From contig CP136063.1 in assembly GCA_032622095.1 (NCBI GenBank), positions 121,478,723 to 121,542,722 of the forward strand: DNA of 64,000 nucleotides, in the 5' to 3' direction. Numbering within the stretch: the stretch's first letter is position 1; the number at the start of each line of letters is the position of its first letter. Shown one piece after another: positions 11,238 through 21,690 of the stretch. The translations under genes were made by a program, and so were the position numbers. This DNA is from Siphonodentalium dalli (lineage: Eukaryota; Mollusca; Scaphopoda; Gadilida; Siphonodentaliidae). The notes beneath the pieces were generated by a model. That model had not been told where the DNA came from. It saw only the letters and a program-made list of their open reading frames with translations, and searched no databases.

Positions 11238-13826
11238 GGGAGCATGTCACAACCTCTTTCGCATATGCGAAAATAATGTCGATAATGCCGAAAAACTTTT
11301 GACGTAATTGTGCAAAAATGAAATGTCGAAAATGACGAAAAATAATGCGATAACGTCGAAAGCGACTGGCCATAAAAACGCGATAACGTCGAATCCACAA
11401 CAGGCTAAACATTTTAGTAAAATGTCGAAACTTTCGACAATGCGAAAGTTGGGACATCGAAACATTGATCGATATTCGAAAACGTCGAAAAGTTAAAACA
11501 TCGATACGATGTTGTTACACTTCATAAATTCGCACATTTATTTTTGCCTTCTGCGAAATCAGATGCCAGCTGAATTTTGATTGGCTGAACTGTGTGAAGG
11601 AAAATAAAGTTCAGCTAAAGGCCATACAAACAACTCTATGCGGTTAACATACAAGTACAACTTGACAGTTCGACTGTTTTGATAGCTATGAGTTCGCATA
11701 AGGTCTAATTAAACAATAGTCAACTCATTCCAAATGTGTGAAGGGGTGACATTTAGCGAAATGCTATACAAACCTATGATGTTTACCGGTCCCTCACAAC
11801 TATGCATGAACTGTGTGACAGATTTTTGGTGTTGTGATGTCTTCTCCATTAGTGAACATTGGCCAAAACAGCACATTTGATATATAAAATCCCAAATCAA
11901 GCGACTTGATGTCATAATAATATCAGTTCAATCATGGCTACGAAACTGTGATGAAATCGAAAAGATCTATCGTTAGCGGACATATAGGCAGTTGGGAAAT
12001 TATTAGACAAGCAGTTTACACGGGTCGACATTGCGAAGTTAGGGTTTTCACAACCCCAGGTATCACACATCCAACAGAAAAAGGATGAAATAACACAGAA
12101 ATTTGAAACTAGCTGCCCCAACCCTATCTATGCTTTACCCACAACGGGAGTGACAGCCGTCCATCCAGCAAAGCATGGATCCGACACAGAACAAGCCCTC
12201 ATCACGTTGTATCAATGCGAGACATAGAGCCCAATCCCCTAAGTTCATTGTTTTATAATGGTATGTATATCATTATCCATGTTCTAATTATTTATTCAAT
12301 AAAGAATCGAGAAAAATATAACATTCAACTCCTCTGCCAGTCAATGGTACCCACAAACGAAACTAGGATTGGCCTGGGAAATTACAGTGCTGAAAATAGC
12401 ACAACATAACAGAACAATCTGAGCACGTGCAATTCGTGGAAATTCCAATTTAACAAACTATTATATTAGGTTTTGTATTAACTTAACTTTATAGCATCTA
12501 ATCGCTGATATATATTGAATAAAATGTGTAGATTTGAAATAAAAGTCGCCGACGAATTAACACGTTCGCTGCCACTACGAGTTAACTCGTAGTAAACGGT
12601 TCCATTGGGAACCACATAAATAATAACACAATCCGCAAGCAATGGAGTTATCTCGTAGTAGTCTTATAACATGTTTCAGCATCATATGACCCGATATTGG
12701 TCGAACCATTACTCACACATACGTAAAATATCATCTACTATCGGCAAAACATCAAATCCCATGTCGGCATATGGGATGGAATTACCCATTGGTTTTCGGC
12801 AGTGAACGTGTTAATAGTGCTGCGCTTCCGATATCTATCTAACAATGATTTCATACTTATATTGCGAAAATGAAAGCATTGTTTACGACACAACTAGCAC
12901 CGGCTTTACGGTATTCTCAGAATCTGACGATGTTGCAAATTAAATTCAGAGCTTTGTCACCTTTTACTGTAGTGTAAACCCCCTGATTTGCGTCCACATT
13001 AAAATGTGGGTTTGGTATAGAAAGACAAATTTAAACTGTACAAACTCTACATGACACACGGAAAGTATACTATAAATCGGGGTTGTGGAATGATTTATTT
13101 TGGTCCTGTATTCTTTTAGTCATAATAGTTCGCACAATTAAATGGTGACCGTTGACCCAAAATGAGGACAAGTTACATAATCACACCAAAAAAAACTTAT
13201 ACAAAATCAAAATTTGCATTGTTTACGGTACCACTATTCGACAATGTAGCAATTAATAGCACTTGCTTCACGAGATATTGGGGGCTTCAACCTGTACTGT
13301 AAACCTTTACTGTAAACCCTCGGATTTGCGGCCACATCAAAACGTAGGTTTGAAATGTGACACAGAAAAAAGCATGTCTATCCTATTATATAAATCGGGG
13401 TCTGGGAATGATTTATTTGGGACTTTAATCTTCTATTAATAATAGTTCATTAAACGAAGTTTGAATTGTCCGATATTAACCAAATCGGAGATTTTAGAAG
13501 ATCGGAGGAATTTACTAATATACAGAACTCCGATCAAATCGGAGTATTTTAAGTGTTCATTGGAATTCTTATCGGAGAAAAACTCCGATCTGAGAAATTT
13601 TGGTGTAAAACTGCGACCATGGCGTAACACAAACTGTGCTGCCGCTCATATCGACACTACAGCAATATTGATGGAAACAATGCTGCGATCTTGACGAAAA
13701 CAAACACTGCGAAAACATGTCGAAACAAAACAGCGAACATTTGAGCAACACTCCGAAACTGCGAAACAAAACTGCGATAACATCGAACCAAGACAGCATA
13801 TGCGAAAGAGGTTTTGACATGCTCTC
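11238..13826. mobile_element. PIF/Harbinger-type non-autonomous element B (inverted relative to A)
   Basis: The left end GGGAGCATGTCACAACC is mirrored at the right end, where the last bases read GCTCTC instead of GCTCCC. TAA flanks both sides (11,235-11,237 and 13,827-13,829). The inside is element A read backwards: CGATAACGTCGAAA motifs at the left, a unique core, then GCGAAACAAAAC-like motifs at the right. It is interrupted at 12,561-12,810 by a smaller TTAA element. No coding capacity is seen. The insertion target, a 424-bp-type repeat unit, rejoins cleanly across the element. Confidence 0.75.
12557..12814. mobile_element. 250-bp TTAA (piggyBac-like) MITE inside element B
   Basis: A 250-bp insertion at 12,561-12,810 begins CACGTTCGCTGCC and ends GGCAGTGAACGTG (12 of 13 inverted matches). 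TTAA is present on both sides (12,557-12,560 and 12,811-12,814). The corresponding place in element A (around 8,621) reads straight through with a single TTAA, so the empty site is visible in the same window. TTAA duplication is typical of piggyBac and some Kolobok elements; the short ends fit piggyBac better. It contains the palindrome CTACGAGTTAACTCGTAG near its left end. Confidence 0.85.
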
Positions 13827-13950
13827 TAAAGCAGAATGAGGTCCCCAGAGGGTGACTTTGTTGATACTCGCCTGCCTTGTGGGATAGTGTCACTAAATTC
13901 ACTCTTTGGGGACCTCATTCTGCAAATGTCAGACACACTTTATGCAGGCT
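13827..13950 (+). repeat. Right part of the split 424-bp-type repeat
   Basis: AGCAGAATGAGGTCCCCAG followed by an inverted partner GGGGACCTCATTCTGC and then CAGACACACTTTATGCAGGC continues the repeat unit that stops at 11,237. It carries the same hairpin logic as the units at 30,018 and 30,442. Confidence 0.7.
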
Positions 13951-14895
13951 TGACTGTTACAATATTAATTTCTTAACCATCACTTTAATATCCAGATGAA
14001 CTCATTATACCATGATTTTGCAAAGAAAAATTGGTGGGTATATTGGATTGAATTTGTCTCTTTGTCAGACTGTCCTCCAATCCATCCGTTTGTCGGGATG
14101 TCTTTCCATCCGTCCATCAATTGTTTTCTTCTCCAGATACATATTAAAGACTGACAGGGTTTATATATTTTGGTGTGGATGTTCCTCTAGGTGACTCACA
14201 TTCAGATTTGTTAAAATAAGTTCATCAGGTGAAATAGGCGCGAAGCCAGGGCCATAACTCTTTCCCTCCATAGTAATTCTTAAAACAATTTCTTCTCAAG
14301 AACCATCGGGCCTATTTAGCTTATATTTGGTATGGATGGTCCATCGGTGACTGGTGTTTAGATTTGTTCAAATGGGGTCACTGGGTCATAGCCAGGGACA
14401 TAACTCTTAAAAAAACAATTTATATTGAACTCCTTGCTCAATTACAAAAAAATACTAAAAAAAAAAAATCTCTTTAACAATGTCTTTTTTTTAAATTCAA
14501 TTTTGTTTTTAATTCAGATTTAATTCCTTGCACAAATGTTTTTTTTTAACTTGTTGTAAAATTAAAAAAAAAAACCAACTAATGCCATTATAACATCCAC
14601 CAGGGTGACCACACCAAATTTGGTTTAAATCAGTCTAAAATCGAGGACATGCCAACAGCAGATACTCAGAGCTATATGAGATATGAGGAGGGTGCCTGAG
14701 AACACAGAATGTTTACTTAACGCCATTTAGAAGTCACATTGTGCTGGCTAAGGTGATTAATGAGATGGCAGTTAACAAAATCTGCTTGGAGAGACAGCTT
14801 TGTTGATTGAGGGCCAGGGACATAACTCTTTCCTGTCTAGTAATTCTTAAAGCTATTTATTCTCAAGAAACATCAGGCCGATTTAGCTTATTTTT
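13951..14895 (+). repeat. CCGATTTAGCTTATATTTGG dispersed tandem-type repeat
   Basis: Blocks of ~165 bp share the landmarks AGGGCCATAACTC, TAGTAATTCTTAAA, GATTTAGCTTATATTTGGTA, GGTGACTGG and CAGATTTGTTCAAATG. Related blocks occur at 16,230-16,320, 17,829-18,400 and 30,841-31,330. A poly-A/poly-T stretch lies at 14,440-14,580. No open frame is conserved between blocks. This is a mollusc-style tandem-core repeat, possibly the body of a Helitron-like element; that last point is inference. Confidence 0.55.
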
Positions 14896-16229
14896 ATGTT
14901 TACCCATACCATGTATGGTAAACATAGTGTCGTTGTCCGGATTGACCACTCGTCGTTCGTCCGTCCGTCTGTCCGTCCGTCTGTCCGTCCGTCCGTCCGT
15001 AGACACTTTACGTGTAATGCGATAACTCAAACATTTTCTACCTTATCAAAACCAAATTTTGTATATGGGGTTTTCAGCCCAAAATACAGATCGAGTTCGA
15101 ATATGGGTTTGATCCGACTTTTTTTTACAGAGTTATGGAACTTTTTCGACTTAGAATTCACGCATTCTGCCATAACTCAAACATTTTTTATCTGATCGGA
15201 ACCAAATTTGGTATGTGAGTTTCTCGGCCCAAAATACAGACCGAGTTCGAATATGGGTTTGATCCGAGTTTTTTTTACAGAGTTATGGCCCTTTTTTTAC
15301 TTAGAATTCATGAATTCTGCCATAACTCAAACATTTTTTATCTGATTCTAACCAAATATGGTATATGAGGTTCTCAGACCAACATACTGATTGAGTTCGA
15401 ATATGGGTTTGATCGGATGTTTTTTAATGGAGTTATGGTCCTTTGACATATAGTTCACACATACTTCGATAAAGCAACCATTTTTCATCTGATAGGAGCC
15501 AAATTTGGTATATGAGTTTCTCAACTCAAAATACAGAACGAGTTTGAATATGGGTTAGATCCAATTTGTTATACCAGAGATATGGCCCTTTTTCAACTAA
15601 GAATTATCCAATTATAACCCAAGTAACTTACAATTAATGAATACCTCAGCCTCACAGCTTCTCTGTGAGAGAGATAAAAAGACATGGTTTATTGAGAGTT
15701 ATTTATAGCCCTCATATGTTCCCTCTGTATAAGAGACACAAATTAGTGAATTATTGGATAAATTGATTTAGCTATCTTATTAACCACAACTTAATGTGAA
15801 TTTATTTAACTAGACCAATGGAGCTCTCTAAGTCCTTGGATGATGGGACTACATTGGATCAAACAGGGCAGAGATAGGTGATTTAACCCCTTTTACCCAT
15901 TCCATGTCTTTTAACCTTTTCCATTAAATAAATAATTATATTATTTTGATATCTCACATGGCAATTTGCAACAACATGAATAGAACTGCTTATACTATGA
16001 TAGTGGTGACAGGCTCTAGAGTTTAGACGTTATATTAACCCTTCTATATTGACTCATACATTCCAATAATTTGTGTTATTACTGGTTATTATGTACATTT
16101 GCCATATACTACTTCATATCATAACAGTATACTCTATAATTCAACATTAAAAGATTATGATTCTGATTATAACAATTTACTATCGCCAAGGGATGGGTTA
16201 AACATCTGCCGATCGTGATCGGCCTCTCG
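14896..16229 (+). mobile_element. Helentron-like non-autonomous element (HINE), short copy
   Basis: The 5' end is the palindromic ATGTTTACCCATACCATG...GGTAAACAT followed by CCGTCCGTCTGTCC microsatellite. The 3' end has GGATGGGTTAAACAT, an inverted match to the 5' tip, then hairpin GCCGATC-GT-GATCGGC and CTCTCG before a T tract. An inverted match that is terminal at one end and subterminal at the other, plus a 3' hairpin and T-T insertion, is the known pattern of Helentrons (Helitron2). The flanks rejoin as the GATTTAGCTTAT...ATGG repeat. No replicase or helicase is encoded. Confidence 0.7.
15023..15600 (+). repeat. ~149-bp tandem repeats inside the HINE
   Basis: Four diverged units each start near ATAACTCAAACATTTTT and contain ACCAAATTTGGTAT, AAAATACAGA, GAGTTCGAATATGGGTTTG and AGAGTTATGG. 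Starts are at about 15,023, 15,172, 15,322 and 15,467. The longer HINE copies at 21,691 and 40,476 carry only two such units, so unit number varies between copies. Confidence 0.75.
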
Positions 16230-16460
16230 TTTATATGGAGGTTCCTTGTGTGACTGGGATTCAAATATGTTCAAATTGGGTCACCAGGATAAATATGGGC
16301 GGACATAAATCTAATCTTTTTGTTTTGAGACATTGAGACTTCTTCTCATGACTATTGATTGTAAGAGGTTTAGGACTTACTTAGTAGAATTTGAACATTT
16401 AACCATTTAAATTTTTAATTTAATTTTGAATATTTTTTTATATTTAACTCCTTGCTCTAG

Positions 16461-16570
16461 CTGTTTAGAACTATTTGTTTAAGTGATCTTGACAAGTACT
16501 GACTGTTGTAGTCTTCATAGTTCCAGTCTTTGCAGTCAGGTGATGACTCCACAGTCATTGACTGTCTTGT
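16461..16570 (+). repeat. CAGTC-rich dispersed repeat, copy 2
   Basis: It has the same ordered landmarks as at 9,965: AAGTGATCTTGACAAGTAC, TGACTGTTG, CAGTCAGGTGATGACTCC and CAGTCATTGACTGTCTTG. It follows directly on the GTCC-type repeat remnants. Confidence 0.6.
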
Positions 16571-17560
16571 TTGTATTGATTGGTTTAGAAAATAATTAAC
16601 CATGATATCCGATGCAATGAGTCAAATAATTTTCTTCTGATCTGCCTCATATTTCTTACCTTGATTTGAGCCATCTTTGATGCGCAACCCTTGTTATGAA
16701 CTGTTTTGTACTGATCAGTCAAATTAATTTTTTGGGAAATATTAACCCCTTCCAGCAACCATAGATATGATATCTGATTTGGTAACTCCAATATTTGCCA
16801 TTAGATTGTGTTTATATTTCAAGGCAATTAGTGTTGGGAGGTTATGATATTTCACCTCTGTTTTTTGTTTCAGTTCAATTAAAAAAAAAGAGTTGAGTCA
16901 CGGTTTCGGTTTTTATAACCTTTTAATGAATAAATCAGAATAAAACACAAACAGTATCATGTCAGCTCAATAAATGTTCCGGAAAAAAATATCATTTTAC
17001 CTGCACAGTGCATACTCTAATCAAAATTGAAGATTCCATTGGCTTTGTCATTGATAAAAATAAATTAGAGTTATTCCTCTTGCATCAACACACAACAAGA
17101 CATTTGAACATGGCATGTATATATTGAGGTTCATGACAGGTATGCTTGAATGGATCTATTTGCGATCCGTTCACATGTCACTCATATTCATCACAAGTGG
17201 GTGGGAACAAATTGACAAAGGACAGGCATTGTTTATGATGACACACCTCTGCCCTGTAGACACTGTAGACACATGCTATCCAATGTGATAAGTAACTTTT
17301 TTTTCACCTTATCCCTCTTATAATACACATCCAGATTAATCATGACAAACTCTTCACCTGTATAGATATTGGTATTCATTTATCGGTTTTAACCATACAT
17401 ATAACCATAACATGAACACATACCATCCAAAGCAACACTTTATCTGATCAGTCTCATTTATACACATATACAAGTAAATGGTGGAAACCCCTTAATATAT
17501 CTTTCCAATCATCTCCACTTTATGTGTACAGCCATATATTCAGTTTAGATCGAGTTGGTA
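16571..17560. other. No gene recognised
   Basis: AT-rich sequence with scattered homopolymers. The open frame near 16,585-16,791 has no recognisable motif and no support. Confidence 0.5.
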
Positions 17561-17568
17561 TTGCAGAA

Positions 17569-17612
17569 GGGTGGGTTAAACATCAACCGATCAAAATTGG
17601 CCTCTCGTTAAA
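17569..17612 (+). mobile_element. Decayed HINE 3' end
   Basis: GGTGGGTTAAACATC followed by CCGATCAAAATTGG and CCTCTCGTT matches the 3' subterminal repeat, hairpin and tail of the HINE copies at 16,200 and 23,750, with several substitutions in the hairpin. No matching 5' end is seen nearby, so this is an older remnant. Confidence 0.55.
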
Positions 17613-17629
17613 TGTAGTCTGGTGTCCAC

Positions 17630-17828
17630 ATGACTATACAGGTTGGGTTTGCATTCCAGCCTTGTTTGTAGAGATATTAACCTTCATGGAAATGTATACA
17701 CCCGTGATAGTGAGGTTGGTCAGGTCTTTTTCGACTTTAATTTGCCTGCCCCATTTGTAGTTTTAAATACACACCTATCTCGATTGGGACGAATACTCTT
17801 CTAGTTTTTTCCCATCGTTGGCCTTTTT
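17630..17828 (+). repeat. ~200-bp dispersed repeat R, copy 1
   Basis: The block from ATGACTATACAGGTTGGG to CCCATCGTTGGCCTTTT recurs nearly unchanged at 32,516-32,718. Landmarks include CATTCCAGCCTTGTTTG, GGTCAGGTCTTTTTCGAC and CGATTGGGACGAATAC. Both copies border other repeats. It is non-coding. Confidence 0.75.
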
Positions 17829-18700
17829 AGCTCACCTGAGATGAAGTCTCCGGTGGAGCTATAGTCATCACTCCTCGTCCGTCCGTCCGTCCGTCCGTCT
17901 TTCCGTCCGTCAACTTTTTTTTTTAAACATCTTCTCCTCTGAAACCATCAATCCGAATTGGTTCATATTTGGTGTGGATGTTCCCTAGGTGACTCTCATT
18001 CAGATTTGTTCAAATGAGGTCACTTGGTCAAATAGTTGCGAAACCAGGACCATAACTCTATTCCTCCATAGTAATTCTTACAACAACTTCTTGTCCATAA
18101 CCATTGTGCCGATTTAGCTAATATTTGGTATGGAGGGTCCTTGGGTGACTGGTGTTCAGATTTGTTCAAATGAGGTCACCCGGTCAATTAGTTGAGAAAC
18201 CAGGGCCATAACTCATAGTAATTCTTACAATGACTTCTTCTAAAAAAATATTTGGCCGTTTTAGCTTATATTTGGTACAGAGAGACCTTGGGTGACTGGG
18301 GTTCAGATTTGTTCAAATGGGGTCACTGGGTCAAATAGGGGAAGAGCTAGGGACATAACTTTAAAAACAAAAAATTGAATTTTTGCATTTTGACCTTTAA
18401 TTTTTGTTTAGGACACACCACAGGGTCATATTTCTTACCTAGATTTTTCTTAGTATGTTCTTCATCTGTATGGATTTTGTTATTGTTTATTTAACCCCTT
18501 CCACTCTTGTTTTGATATAGAATTCATCCAAGACAGGATTACTCAAACATTTTTCATCTGATCAACACCAAATTTGGTATATGAATTTTTGACATTTATA
18601 TACAGATCAAGTTAAAATATGGGTTTGATCCGATATATTTTAACAGAGTTATGGCCATAATTCCCCAAAAAATAATAAAAAATTCAGGAACTCCTTGATC
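17826..18700 (+). repeat. TTTAGCTCACCTGAG / (GTCC)n dispersed repeat
   Basis: It starts with TTTAGCTCACCTGAG, then a GTCC microsatellite (17,878-17,910), then ~165-bp tandem blocks with GATTTAGCTAATATTTGG, GGTGACT and CAGATTTGTTCAAATG. This order is common to a repeat I associate with mollusc genomes (recalled, not checked). A lone copy of the TTTAGCTCACCTGAG start is at 44,501. A run of 12 C lies at 18,728. Confidence 0.6.
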
Positions 18701-18930
18701 AATTTAACATACACAAAAAAATTATCACCCCCCCCCCCCACATGACCCAGAAGCCCACCCTGTCCCCAACCAACAGCATTCCACCCTATCTCACCTCCTA
18801 ACTCACAGGTAAATAAAGTATTTTTTATTTAAATAAATTAAAAAACATGAACTGACAGACATGACACATGGCAGGGCAGATTGAGAGATAAGAGAACTTC
18901 TGTAGTGAAAGGCAGAGTCCCCAGGGAGTG

Positions 18931-18950
18931 TAGATAGATAGATAGATAGT
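18931..18950 (-). repeat. (TAGA)n 3' tail of the retrotransposon
   Basis: Five GATA units, read as TATC on the minus strand, follow CCAATAAACTATC and close the element. Short tandem tails instead of poly-A are usual for CR1/L2-type retrotransposons, where they help prime target-site reverse transcription. Confidence 0.65.
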
Positions 18951-19309
18951 TTATTGGATAAAGCATGTACATATACAATAGGATTTATAAAAATAATATT
19001 AGAAAATTCAATGCACATACAGAATCCGGGCGGTGGTGTGACCTAATGGCCGTCTTCCCAGCATCGCCCAGGCAAAAGAAAATTAACGACATGTTTTATC
19101 TCTGTTCAACAGTTCTCATCGACACATACATATTAGCATCTACTTGTATACTTGTATTGAATACTAAATACTTCATTTCTCGACAATACATTAAAATAAT
19201 GTAGTACTTTGTAGTAGTATAATGGTAATGTATATCAAATATACATAGAATGTGAATGTGACAAATCGATATGCATGTAAGAAGGGTTTATACCGTAGGT
19301 AATACCTTG

Positions 19310-19670
19310 TTACTTATTGGTTCGTACAGTCAGGGCAATATCGATTTCACAAATAACTTTACTTTTATAGTTTTCAATATAACTATCTACTATAAGTCGT
19401 TTAAATGTAAATCTTGGGATGGAGGTTTTCATTGTGAGAGATAATGAGTTCCAGGCATTTGGGATTTGGTGAAGTGGCAATCGCTCAGTATATTTTATCC
19501 TGGGTGTCTTATGTGCAAGGTTGTTTATTTGGCGGGAAGCCCTACCAGTCTGCGGTGTATTTTCCAAAAGATTATTCAATGAATGTGGTAAGAGTCCGTT
19601 TTTCCAATCATATGCAGTAAGGGATGATTTCAATGAATGGAGATTACTAATTTTCAATATTTTACTTTGT
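19310..19670 (-). pseudogene. Reverse-transcriptase ORF2, C-terminal segment
   Basis: The last ~115 residues of ORF2 lie beyond the TTAA insertion. They contain a SLTAYDWKNGLLP stretch and a PLHQIPNAWNSL motif of the kind found in the C-terminal tail of CR1-like ORF2 proteins, and end at a TTA (minus-strand TAA) at 19,310. Removing 19,675-20,857 puts this part directly after NSHTEPLF of the preceding segment. I cannot give it a separate function. Confidence 0.65.
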
Positions 19671-20861
19671 TTAACTCTTTCGTTGCCGAGCTAATTTTAC
19701 ACCTAAATTGCCGGAGAATTTATGAGAAAACTGATTTTATTGTGGAAAAGTATGATACAATAATAGTTTTCTTCTTATGAAATAATGTTTAAAATATCAA
19801 GGACATGTATGTAGGTGATTAGCCAAAGAATTGCAGGTGAATATTTTGCCGAAGAATATTCACGACAATTAAGGGGCATAACTCCTTGTCACCCAAGGGA
19901 AATAACTCCAAATAAGGATTTTTTTGCAATAATCCTATTGAAAAATGGCCCAGAACCTGCTATATTCAATATTGGTTTCTGAGACAGTATTCCAACGATG
20001 ATGATCTGATAAATCTTTCTACTGTCTTTCTCATTTAAAAACTTGTAAGAATAAATTAGGGTCTAGTTCTGGTATAGCTGGACCATATGTGAGGAGCTAC
20101 ACAATGCAGGAGCCGATTTAGAATTTAGTTGCACAGTTTATTACGAAAATAGCTAGGTTTTTTAATTGAGGAAAATGGCAATTTTGACTGTCAAAAAACA
20201 AAACAAAAATTGTGATATATAATTAAATCTCTAACTACAAGCTTATCATCATTGTGCTATAAATAAAATTAAAAAAATGACACATATGCATGTGGTCTAA
20301 ACTGTCACTGAGGCACGCTGGGGCCTGTGGGAGTTTATAATCACGCCGTTTGTTTTAGTGAATTGCGTTTTTACCTTGAAAAATAGGTGATTCATTCAGC
20401 AAAAACGGCAATTTTGACTATTAAAAATACTAATAAAACAATCTAAAGTACACATAATCTTTATTGTAATGTCAGGTTGTCATACTATCATGTTTAAATT
20501 AGTTAATGCATTGGTAAAATGCAGATCTTTCATATAAATAATTGTCTAAAAATATTTTTCTGAAATTGTCGGCCATTTTGGATTTCTGACTGCGGATCTT
20601 ACATTTTGTTTACAAACTTATTTCATTATTTTAATTTTCAAACGTCTTAAAAAGGATTAAAAATCAGATATATACTGCAGAATTTAATTAGAAACAATTA
20701 AAACAATAATTTTATGAAACTTGAAAAACTTTTTTATTATTGTCATACAGTTGTGATCAAAATAATTACGGTTACAATTATGGCCGATAATATCGGCCCT
20801 GGCAATTTACCGACCGGATATTTGGGCCGATAATATCGGCCCCTGGCAATCAAAGAGTTAA
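19671..20861. mobile_element. 1.18-kb TTAA element inserted in ORF2
   Basis: Left end CTCTTTCGTTGCC and right end GGCAATCAAAGAG form an inverted pair (11 of 13), with TTAA on both sides (19,671-19,674 and 20,858-20,861). Near the right end GGCCGATAATATCGGCC is present twice as palindromes. There is no open frame, so it is non-autonomous. TTAA duplication suggests piggyBac or Kolobok. The element at 58,010-59,187 has the same length and a similar CTCTTTCA end. Confidence 0.8.
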
Positions 20862-21690
20862 ATAAGGGTTCTGTATGAGAATTATATTTTGCATTATTTA
20901 TCAGTCTAATTAATGGCTCTTTTTTGTAGTTTAAAAAGTTTCTCAATACCTGTTGAAACACCCCAAATTTCAATGCCATATGATAGTTTACTATGTATGA
21001 GAGAGTCATATATGCGATTTAATGCATTTCTTGGAAGAAAACGTTTTGCCCTATTTTAATAGGCAATGTATAGTTTTGGATATTTTTTTATAAAGATAAT
21101 CAATATGGTACTTGAATTCCAGGTTTTCATCTAAGTGAATACCGAGAAATTTAAAGGATGGATCGCCCACTAATGCGCTTACAGGTTGAATACATTGCTC
21201 ATCCAATTTAAGTTTATTACGAATAAGGTAGCTTCGGTCAGGATTGGCATTAAACACCATGTATTTCGATTTAGATGCATTTAGAACAAGTTTATTGGCA
21301 GCACACCATAGAAATATGTTGTGCAATTCAATATTTGCGTCATGGAAGAGTTTCGCAATGTCAGGACTGGACGCATATGCAGTTGTGTCATCTGCAAAAG
21401 ACAGCATGTTAAATTTTGTGGAGTTTGGCATGTCATTTACATATATTAAAAATAATATCGGCCCGAGTATGGAGCCTTGAGGCACTCCAGTGGAAACGGC
21501 TCTATAATCAGATTTTTTTCCGGAATGATCTACATATTGCTTTCTATTGGTTAGATAGCTTCTGAAAAAATTGTTGACTACTCCACGGATCCCACAGTAT
21601 TCCATTTTTTTCAATAAGATATTATGATCTATAGTATCAAACGCTTTCGAAAAATCTAAAAATAATGCCAATGTTGAATCTTTAGTTTTT
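20862..21690 (-). pseudogene. Reverse-transcriptase ORF2, catalytic half
   Basis: The minus strand encodes the palm of a non-LTR reverse transcriptase: FLDFSKAFDTIDH (first catalytic aspartate), GVPQGSILGPILF, and FADDTTAY, the YADD-type box with the two other aspartates. A TAG at 21,051 and further shifts before 20,862 break the frame, though ISKTIHCLL, YDSLIHSKLSYGIEIWG and INNAKYNSHTEPLF still follow in order. It joins to 23,781-24,866 across the HINE. The product would copy its own RNA at nicked DNA; this copy cannot. Confidence 0.85.

Noticed and set aside
7427-13826. One giant inverted duplication
   Set aside because: Each half has its own inverted ends and its own 3-bp target duplication, so they are two independent insertions of one family.
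14896-15195. Serine/arginine-like frame rich in RPSVRPSV
   Set aside because: It is a translation of the GTCC microsatellite at the HINE 5' end.
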